From NCBI GenBank assembly GCA_016928125.1, contig JAFGLK010000062.1, positions 1-11,495 of the forward strand: 11,495 nt of DNA, read 5' to 3'. The DNA is from Anaerolineae bacterium (GTDB lineage Bacteria; Chloroflexota; Anaerolineae; UBA1429). A program made the translations under genes and the position numbers. A model generated the notes under the pieces. It was not told the DNA's origin, made no database searches, and saw nothing but the letters and a program-made list of their open reading frames with translations. Below are positions 6,780 to 11,495 of this stretch, one piece after another. The number at the start of each line of letters is the position of its first letter. The first letter of the stretch is position 1.

Positions 6780-6792
6780 GAGCCGTCGTCAA
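6764..6792 (-). promoter_or_regulatory. Sigma70-type promoter of pfkA
   Basis: On the minus strand TTGACG (6792-6787), a 17-nt spacer and CATAAT (6769-6764) give 5 of 6 matches in each hexamer with ideal spacing. Transcription should start near 6757, leaving a leader of about 90 nt with the duplicated 16-bp element. It lies just downstream of the terminator of the upstream operon, so pfkA appears independently transcribed. Confidence 0.8.
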
Positions 6793-6820
6793 GCGCCGAT
6801 CATCTATCGGATCGCTGCGA

Positions 6821-6855
6821 CAAAAAGAACCCCCGCCGGACATCACCGGCGGGGG
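6821..6855 (-). terminator. Intrinsic terminator of the LiaI/LiaF-like operon
   Basis: A perfect 10-bp stem, CCCCCGCCGG (6830-6839) with CCGGCGGGGG (6846-6855), has a 6-nt loop. On the minus strand it is followed by TTCTTTTTG (6829-6821). This is a textbook Rho-independent terminator, 86 bp downstream of the last gene of the operon. It acts in the minus direction only. Confidence 0.93.
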
Positions 6856-6941
6856 CACGACTACACACTCTGGACTCGGGCCGCTCTGGAATGCACACGG
6901 CCTGCCGTGAGAGGTCGTTTCGATATCAGCTTGATCTCAGT

Positions 6942-7679
6942 CTAGACGCCCGGTTGATCATCCTTCCAGGGGGAATCCAGTTTCCTCGTGTCTGGCTTGC
7001 TGGTGGGCGAACCCGAATCCTCGGCCTGCCCCGCCGACCCGGCCCGTCCCCAGCCTCGAATCACGAACAAGGCGCCCGCCCCGATCAGGACCACAGGCCA
7101 GAGATAGCGCAGAGCCGCCACAGACTCGCCCAGGATCAGAATCCCAAGAATCGCCATCACCCCGGCTGGAATCCAGGCCCAGCGCATATGTCCATGTTCT
7201 GTCTTGACTGTGCCCACCAGGGCAAAGGTCAGGCCGATGCCCAAAAGGATGATCCCGCCCACATCGAAAGGAGGGTTAAGCCCCTCCACAAACACCAAAG
7301 CCGCGACGGAGGCCATGACGCCTCCTGGGATGATCGCCCACCAGAATCGTCGCTCTCGCAGATACACGGCCCAGAAGCTGAGGCTGATGGCGCCGAGGAA
7401 CACCGGCGCGCCGACCAGATCACCCAGTCGAGGAAAGGCCGACTCGACACCGATCAGAAAAGCCAGACCCAGAAGGGAAAAGCCAGGGATCGCCGCCCAC
7501 CACCGCTGCTGCTCGGACACAAACACGTAGAGGAATGCAGCGCCGGCTGCCGCAAAGATGAGCACCCATACAAAGCTGAGCAGTGAGCCCAAGATACCCA
7601 AGTTCTGGAGCAGAAAGAGCGCTCCCAGGACGATGAGAATCGCTCCCCAGACCAGTGGCGATAACCGATTGTTCTTCAT
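6942..7679 (-). CDS. Multi-spanning LiaI-like membrane protein with threefold internal repeat
   Basis: A 245-residue membrane protein with about eight hydrophobic segments (10-27, 33-54, 62-78, 88-106, 114-132, 138-157, 167-184, 191-207) and a polar C-terminal tail (210-245). The N-terminus (SPLVWGAILIVLGALFLLQNLGI) is the LiaI/LiaF-type transmembrane pattern (DUF5668-like) of envelope-stress proteins. A motif of aromatic/basic residues plus IPG recurs three times: RWWAAIPGFSLLGLAFLIG (59-77), RFWWAIIPGGVMASVAALVF (111-130) and MRWAWIPAGVMAILGILILG (165-184), suggesting tandem duplication of a two-helix unit of about 52-55 residues. The ATG at 7679 has GGGAGG (7688-7693) at 8 nt. It is the last gene of a three-gene unit, 40 bp after the LiaF-like gene, and is followed by a strong terminator. 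The biochemical role is unknown; membrane anchoring or envelope sensing is inference. Confidence 0.8.
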   Translation of the reverse strand: MKNNRLSPLVWGAILIVLGALFLLQNLGILGSLLSFVWVLIFAAAGAAFLYVFVSEQQRWWAAIPGFSLLGLAFLIGVESAFPRLGDLVGAPVFLGAISLSFWAVYLRERRFWWAIIPGGVMASVAALVFVEGLNPPFDVGGIILLGIGLTFALVGTVKTEHGHMRWAWIPAGVMAILGILILGESVAALRYLWPVVLIGAGALFVIRGWGRAGSAGQAEDSGSPTSKPDTRKLDSPWKDDQPGV

Positions 7680-7719
7680 GCCTTCAGCCTCCCGTCATTC
7701 CGTGATCAGCCTTCGCCCA

Positions 7720-8526
7720 CTAACGAATCGAAACAGAGCCCAGGCCATGCTCGACCTCAATATCCACGCGATGCTCGGCAGCATCATAGCCGGGTGAAAG
7801 GTAGCCATCCCCGACCTGCGGAAAGCGACGGGTGTCAATGTCACTGGTGGCCAACCCGCCGCGCGTATGAATCCGCGCCGCGACACCCTCAGGCACGCGG
7901 ATCCCGACCGAGCCCATGCCAGACTCAATTCGCACCTGGGTATGGACTGCTCGGGCCGGCAGCGTCAGCTCGGTGGAGGCAAGCCCGCCCCTGAGATGAA
8001 ACGACTTGACATCAAGAGCGGAGAGATCATAGCGACTGCTGCTCAGCCCGCCCTCCGCCTCGATGTAGACCGCAACCGCTCTATTGAGCCGTAGCTCCCA
8101 GTTCAGCCCCTTATCCGGGCGCGGCCCAAGACACAACGAATGGAATCCCGAGGAAAAGAGCTGCTGCTTCGGCTCCAGGGTCACGCGCAATGTCTCCTGA
8201 GATCGGCGCTCGCGATGCGTGACGCCTCCCACAAAACGGCCGCTCAACAAGGCGTTAGGATCCTCCCCTGCACCAAGCACCAACTCGCCCAGGCCATGTC
8301 TGAGGCGCAACTGGACCCGTTCAGTATCATCGAGAGGTAACGTGACTTCCTCGACCTCGAGTGGCTCACGCTTGCGAGTGGACGCCCATACCAGCCACAA
8401 TCCCAAAGAGATCAGCAGTAAGGGGCCTAACGCACGCCAGAATCCAAAGCCGAGAAATCGATCCAGAAGCAAGAGCCCACCCACGATTACCAGCAGGGCG
8501 CCCCAGAAAAGCTCACCACGTCGCAT
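7720..8526 (-). CDS. LiaF-like protein: two TM helices plus repetitive beta domain
   Basis: 268 residues. Two N-terminal membrane helices (about 7-24 and 32-49), with the LiaI/LiaF-like FWGALLVIVGGLLLLDRF pattern, then a soluble domain from about 52. That domain has a repeating signature: GGLSS (159-163), GGLAST (180-185), SGMGSVGIRVP (202-212), GGLATSD (223-229) and HGLGSVSIR (260-268), spaced about 18-37 residues apart in beta-strand-rich sequence. This fits the LiaF C-terminal / 'toast-rack' or DUF4097-type beta architecture of membrane-stress and adhesin-like proteins. In Firmicutes LiaF inhibits the LiaS sensor kinase; no kinase is seen here, so that role is not transferred. The start at 8526 has AGGAGC (8533-8538) at 6 nt. 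It follows the 51-aa gene by 73 bp and precedes the LiaI-like gene by 40 bp. Confidence 0.82.
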   Translation of the reverse strand: MRRGELFWGALLVIVGGLLLLDRFLGFGFWRALGPLLLISLGLWLVWASTRKREPLEVEEVTLPLDDTERVQLRLRHGLGELVLGAGEDPNALLSGRFVGGVTHRERRSQETLRVTLEPKQQLFSSGFHSLCLGPRPDKGLNWELRLNRAVAVYIEAEGGLSSSRYDLSALDVKSFHLRGGLASTELTLPARAVHTQVRIESGMGSVGIRVPEGVAARIHTRGGLATSDIDTRRFPQVGDGYLSPGYDAAEHRVDIEVEHGLGSVSIR

Positions 8527-8599
8527 CGTTATGCTCCTGTCCTAATATCCCAGTTGCTCTACGCATTCCTACCCTTTGCGTTGCACCTTGCTGGACTGG

Positions 8600-8755
8600 T
8601 CAGTCGGTCATCCTGGCAGACACAATGCTCAGTTCAACGATGGGCTCCTGTTCCTCTAGCGAGGAGGCATTCACGACGTAACGCGAGAAACCAAAGTAGA
8701 CTGCAGCGCCTATCGCCCCCAACACTGCGATGATAGCCAGCCATTTCCTGAGCAT
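8600..8755 (-). CDS. Small single-pass membrane protein (51 aa), unrecognised
   Basis: A short gene read directly from the sequence. The ATG at 8755 is preceded by AAAGGAGC (8761-8768), an excellent ribosome site at 5 nt, and the frame ends at TGA (8600-8602). The product begins MLRKWLAIIAVLGAIGAAVY: a short basic N-terminus, one hydrophobic helix (about 5-23), then FSRYVVNA and an acidic tail with SSLEEQEPIVELS. Topology is probably N-terminus in and tail out; it could also be an uncleaved signal sequence, since no lipobox Cys or clear cleavage site is present. It is the first gene of a three-gene unit with the LiaF- and LiaI-like genes. No family is recognised. Confidence rests on the ribosome site, codon use and operon position. 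Confidence 0.72.
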   Translation of the reverse strand: MLRKWLAIIAVLGAIGAAVYFGFSRYVVNASSLEEQEPIVELSIVSARMTD

Positions 8756-9056
8756 CTCGGGCTCCTTTGATCTGCGCAAGATTTCGCCAGTCGAGGCCCG
8801 GACTCCATCCGCCGGGCCGTCTTACTTGGGTGGACACAACCCCTATCCCGCTCTACAGATCATCATAGGAGGAGTCTGCGCCCGACACACCGGACAGGCG
8901 GCGGGAGTTGCGGCCGGACGAGCGTCGAGCCCTGCACCTGGCCAGCCAGTCAGGTGTGAGAAGGGGCGCCCATGCGACAGAAGGTGACAGGCTGCCTGTA
9001 CCCAAGTAGAATCGAGACCTGGAAACCGGGTGCTCATGCGAGCGAAGGGGGCGAGC
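8756..9056. other. Divergent intergenic region (301 bp) with a hairpin
   Basis: Separates the LiaF-like operon (minus) from the M81 peptidase gene (plus), so promoters for both should lie here. A perfect 7-bp stem, GGCCCGG (8795-8801) with CCGGGCC (8812-8818) and a 10-nt loop, falls about 40 nt upstream of the 51-aa gene. The best promoter candidates are weak: TGGACA (8831-8836), 17 nt, TACAGA (8854-8859) on the plus strand, and TATGAT (8867-8862) on the minus strand without a clear -35. Otherwise I see no gene: open stretches here lack a start codon with a ribosome site. Confidence 0.5.
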
Positions 9057-10541
9057 ATGGCCAAGAGGCGCGTCTTGATCGGCGGCATGAGTCATGAGAC
9101 CAATACGTTCAATCCGCTCCCGACGACTTGGGCCGACTTTGAACGGGGTATGCTGCGAGGCCAGGAACTGATCGCGCGCAGGCGGGAGACGAATACAGAG
9201 CTGGGGGGCTTTATCCAGAGGCTTGCGAGCGAGCGCGATATCGCCCTGCTGCCGGCCATGTATGCCGAGGCGACTCCCGGGGGTATGGTAACGGCAGAGT
9301 CGCTACAGATCGTGCTATCAGACTGGCTCGACACGCTGCAGCGGTACCCAGTGGACGGAGTACTTCTGGCGTTGCACGGCGCGATGGTGAGCGAGGATGT
9401 CCCAGATGGCGAGGGGTATCTTCTCAGACGCCTACGCGAGACGGTGGGGCCCCGGGTGCCCATCGTATGCACGTTGGACCTTCATGCCACCCTCACGCCC
9501 GAGTTGGCCGAGCACGCGGATGCTGTCACGGTCTATCGCACCTACCCGCACTTGGACATGGCCGAGCGCGGCCAAGAGGCCGCAGGGCTCTTGCTGGCGA
9601 CGTTGAGCGGTCGCGCGCATCCCACGCTGGCCGTGGCCAAACGGCCGTTGCTGATCGGCCCGCCTCACAATGTGCTGCCTCACGATCAGCCGATGAAACG
9701 CATCATGGATCGCGCCCGCGAGATGGAGGCGACTATCGAAGGCGTCTTGGCGGCTTGCCCGGTGCATGGATTCATGCAACAGGACGTACCCCATGGCGGG
9801 GTTGGGGCGGCCGTCACAGTGAACGGCGATCCGGCGCTGGCTCAGCGGTTAGCAGAGGAGTTGGCACAGTCGCTACTTGATCACCGCCACGGCTTTTTCG
9901 TCGATCTGCCCGATGCCCGCGAGAGCGTGGCCCTAGCCAAGGTCTGTGAACGGCCCCCTACGGCCATCGCCGATAGCGGCGACAATATCGGGGGCGGCAC
10001 ACCCGGCGATGGCACCGCCCTGCTGCACGAGATCCTGCGCCAGAATGTGACCAGCGCATTTGTGCACCTGGTGGATGCGGAGGCGGCGCGCACCGCCGCC
10101 CGAGCCGGCGTGGGGGCCACGGTTCACCTGAGCGTGGGCGGCAAGTCAGATCCCATCTACGGTCCCCCGGTGGAGATCACGGGGGTCGTGCGAGCCATCA
10201 CAGATGGCGTCTACCTCAATCGGGCTTGGGGCGGCTACTCGGCAGGCGTAGAATCAAACATGGGGCTAACGGCGCGCATCGACTGGCGCGGGATCACGAT
10301 CCTGGCCTCATCCTACCGCTACTCACCCAACAACATCATGCACGCCAAGTCGGTGGGCATCTATCCGGAGGACTATGCGATGAGCGTATGCAAAGGCGGC
10401 TTGGCCTTTCGCGAGGCCTACAAGCCGCCTGTAGCACGCACCTACATTCAGAGCGACACGCCCGGGTACTCCTCGAGCAATCTCGAGCAATTCACCTTTC
10501 GGCGGATCAAGAGACCCATCTATCCACTGGACCCGCTCTAG
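9057..10541 (+). CDS. M81-family zinc metallopeptidase (MlrC/microcystinase C-like)
   Basis: A 494-residue member of the M81 family, named after MlrC of the microcystin degradation cluster, a zinc enzyme that finishes cleavage of linear peptides. Most homologues act on unknown amide or peptide substrates. The N-terminal signature is IGGMSHETNTFNP (8-20). The zinc ligands by family precedent are D141 and H143 (in TLDLHAT) and H165 (in TYPHLDMAERG), all present. CPVHGFMQQDVPHGG (234-248) and DSGDNIGGGTPGDGT (306-320) are further family blocks. Length is normal for the family and there is no signal peptide, so a cytoplasmic peptide or amide hydrolase is likely. The ATG at 9057 has AAGGGGG just upstream. 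Upstream in-frame GTG (9030) and ATG (9036) would add only 7-9 residues and have poorer ribosome sites. There are no mlrA/B/D partners nearby, so microcystin degradation is not implied. Confidence 0.92.
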   Translation: MAKRRVLIGGMSHETNTFNPLPTTWADFERGMLRGQELIARRRETNTELGGFIQRLASERDIALLPAMYAEATPGGMVTAESLQIVLSDWLDTLQRYPVDGVLLALHGAMVSEDVPDGEGYLLRRLRETVGPRVPIVCTLDLHATLTPELAEHADAVTVYRTYPHLDMAERGQEAAGLLLATLSGRAHPTLAVAKRPLLIGPPHNVLPHDQPMKRIMDRAREMEATIEGVLAACPVHGFMQQDVPHGGVGAAVTVNGDPALAQRLAEELAQSLLDHRHGFFVDLPDARESVALAKVCERPPTAIADSGDNIGGGTPGDGTALLHEILRQNVTSAFVHLVDAEAARTAARAGVGATVHLSVGGKSDPIYGPPVEITGVVRAITDGVYLNRAWGGYSAGVESNMGLTARIDWRGITILASSYRYSPNNIMHAKSVGIYPEDYAMSVCKGGLAFREAYKPPVARTYIQSDTPGYSSSNLEQFTFRRIKRPIYPLDPL

Positions 10542-10639
10542 CTGGGCTCATTCGGACACAGACATAGCACTGGGGGAGCGGGAATCGTCTCGCCGATCTG
10601 TGGCTTCTTTATGACCATTCCCTGCAAAGTGTGTTCCGT

Positions 10640-10852
10640 CTAGCTGCGTCTTCCGCGCAGTCTTGCGAACAGCCCGCTCTTTCTGGCCTCCGTCTGTCGA
10701 GCCTGTTGCGACGCAACGCCGGCCAGCCCGGTCCCACAATTGTCGCAGTAGCGGGTACCCTCAGCGTTCGAGTGTCCGCACTTGGGACACTGCACAAGAT
10801 TCTGCATGTGCTCTACATCGACATTCTGGCTCTGCGAACTCAGATCTGCCAT
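10640..10852 (-). CDS. Small zinc-ribbon protein (70 aa)
   Basis: A single double-knuckle zinc ribbon: CPKC at residues 22-25 and CDNC at 36-39 (Cys 22, 25, 36, 39), ten residues apart, with the usual GHSN..G..YC pattern. An N-terminal polar stretch (1-20) precedes it, and a strongly basic tail RKSGLFARLRGRRS (57-70) follows, which might bind nucleic acid or anionic lipid. The function is unknown; such zinc ribbons usually mediate protein or nucleic-acid contacts. The ATG at 10852 has AGGAGGAG (10859-10866) at 6 nt, an unmistakable ribosome site. An extended -10 promoter lies about 160 bp upstream. It converges with the M81 gene across 98 bp (10542-10639) in which I find no convincing terminator. 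Confidence 0.85.
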   Translation of the reverse strand: MADLSSQSQNVDVEHMQNLVQCPKCGHSNAEGTRYCDNCGTGLAGVASQQARQTEARKSGLFARLRGRRS

Positions 10853-10996
10853 AGACTGCTCCTCCTGTTGCTGTCATCCCGCTCCCCTGCCGGCAACAAC
10901 CTGCTGTCAGCAATCTGCTGCAAGCAAAGCAAGGCCCGTCGGAGCATTGGGGTCGACAACAACGCAGGAGCGCAATGCCAGTCTCCAGCAGCGGGC

Positions 10997-11010
10997 AGTG
11001 CCTCTGCACT
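10997..11010. promoter_or_regulatory. Inverted repeat at the zinc-ribbon transcription start
   Basis: AGTGC-CTCT-GCACT is a perfect 5-bp inverted repeat with a 4-nt loop, spanning the predicted start near 11005 of the promoter just upstream. It could be an operator or a 5'-end hairpin. It is short enough to be chance. Confidence 0.3.
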
Positions 11011-11011
11011 C

Positions 11012-11039
11012 ATTATACCACGATCTGGGGCCGTGTGCA
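11012..11039 (-). promoter_or_regulatory. Extended -10 promoter for the zinc-ribbon gene
   Basis: On the minus strand TGCACA (11039-11034), a 16-nt spacer and TATAAT (11017-11012), with TG one base before the -10. The -10 is perfect and the -35 matches 4 of 6. The start near 11005 gives an unusually long leader of about 150 nt before the ATG at 10852. No other gene with a ribosome site is seen in the leader. Confidence 0.6.
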
Positions 11040-11058
11040 CGCCGACTTAGGGGGAGCG

Positions 11059-11495
11059 TCACGCATTGGGGACACTCTCGAGGGATAGGGAAGTAGGCGG
11101 GGCCAGGGCCCAGCCGGCGCAGAGGACAGCCATAGGCAGCTCGTGGACCGGATAGCCCGCCAACTGAAGGGGCGACTGGCCACGGATGCGAAGCTGGGCA
11201 TCCTGGGAGAAGGGCGTGAATCGATAGACCTTTTCAAAAGCCAAGTAGACATACTTCCATTTGCGCCGCTCACCGGCGGGCTTGTGGTTTTTGGGGACCT
11301 GCACCCATTTCTCATCAGCCTGAGGCGGAAGCGATCGTCGTCGGCCACACTCAAGCTGAAACGTCCCTCCAACTGGGCCACATACCTGCCCTCCTGATCT
11401 TGATGCTGCACGGTGACGCAGGGATCGGCACAGAGCAGCCATAGGCTGTGAGAGGAGACCTGATCTGATCGCCCCAGAGGATGGCGCGCTGATGA
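11059..11495 (-). pseudogene. Unrecognised gene, apparently frameshifted, 5' end outside window
   Basis: Reading the minus strand from the right edge, one frame gives plausible protein (LWLLCADPCVTVQHQDQEG, then RYVAQLEGRFSLSVADDDRF) until about 11330. After that it turns into Ser/Pro/Arg-rich nonsense. The frame one base back becomes plausible from about 11315 (EKWVQVPKNHKPAGERRKWK, then YVYLAFEKVYRFTPFSQDAQ and ending SLSVPNA-like before TGA at 11059-11061). A single-base deletion between about 11305 and 11335, real or an assembly error, would reconcile the two. The family is not recognised; there are no obvious membrane segments. The final segment PLQLAGYPVHELPMAVLCAG is mildly hydrophobic. 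The upstream part is missing, so an active gene cannot be excluded if the shift is an error. Confidence 0.55.

Noticed and set aside
6891..7586. 231-residue open frame on the plus strand
   Set aside because: Antisense to the LiaI-like membrane protein. It is rich in Arg, His, Pro and Gln and lacks a ribosome site.
8876..9012. Charged open stretch on the plus strand ahead of the M81 gene
   Set aside because: It has no ATG or GTG start with a ribosome site at its beginning, and it ends before the well-supported start at 9057. It is likely a chance frame.
9057..10541. Microcystin degradation cluster
   Set aside because: Only an M81/MlrC-family gene is present. No mlrA, mlrB or mlrD is nearby, and M81 proteins are widespread with other substrates.
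10542..10639. Terminator between the M81 and zinc-ribbon genes
   Set aside because: Only weak three-base stems were found before TTCTTTAT, which is not enough to call a terminator.

Overview
The window is GC-rich bacterial chromosome, densely coded on both strands. The gene repertoire is a GH38 alpha-mannosidase, an archaeal/eukaryotic-type prolyl-tRNA synthetase, a 'GGNGT'-type phosphofructokinase, an M81/MlrC-family metallopeptidase, a long RraA-family protein and LiaI/LiaF-like envelope proteins. This suggests an environmental Chloroflexota (Anaerolineae-like) bacterium. That is inference from gene content and codon use; there is no rRNA or marker phylogeny in the window.

Layout. Left block (1-2459, minus): the N-terminal part of a GH38 alpha-mannosidase lies 73 bp downstream of proS, which starts at TTG behind a strong Shine-Dalgarno. 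The 335 bp upstream of proS hold a promoterless, startless coding remnant that resembles the C-terminus of a UroD-like protein, and a promoter candidate for the next gene. Centre-left (2795-5522, plus): a polytopic GT-C-like membrane protein, then an RraA-family protein with its own extended -10 promoter. A perfect 26-bp palindrome separates the latter from the convergent pfkA. Centre (5576-6792, minus): pfkA has a near-consensus sigma70-type promoter, an inverted repeat over the -10 and a duplicated 16-bp element in its leader. A classic intrinsic terminator (6821-6855) insulates it from the upstream unit.

Centre-right (6942-8755, minus): an apparent three-gene envelope operon. It encodes a 51-residue single-pass membrane protein, a LiaF-like protein with a repetitive beta domain, and a LiaI-like multi-spanning protein with a threefold internal repeat. 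Right (9057-10541, plus): an M81/MlrC-family zinc peptidase, divergent from that operon. It is followed by a convergent 70-residue zinc-ribbon protein (10640-10852, minus) with an extended -10 promoter and a leader of about 150 nt. The right edge carries an unrecognised minus-strand gene that appears frameshifted and runs out of the window.

The genes do not form one pathway. Central metabolism and translation genes (pfkA, proS) sit among catabolic enzymes (mannosidase, RraA-like, M81) and a small envelope cassette. I see no CRISPR array, defence island, phage, insertion sequence, tRNA or rRNA. The most interesting material is regulatory (the pfkA and rraA-like upstream repeats) and the small uncharacterised genes (51-aa membrane protein, zinc ribbon, broken genes).
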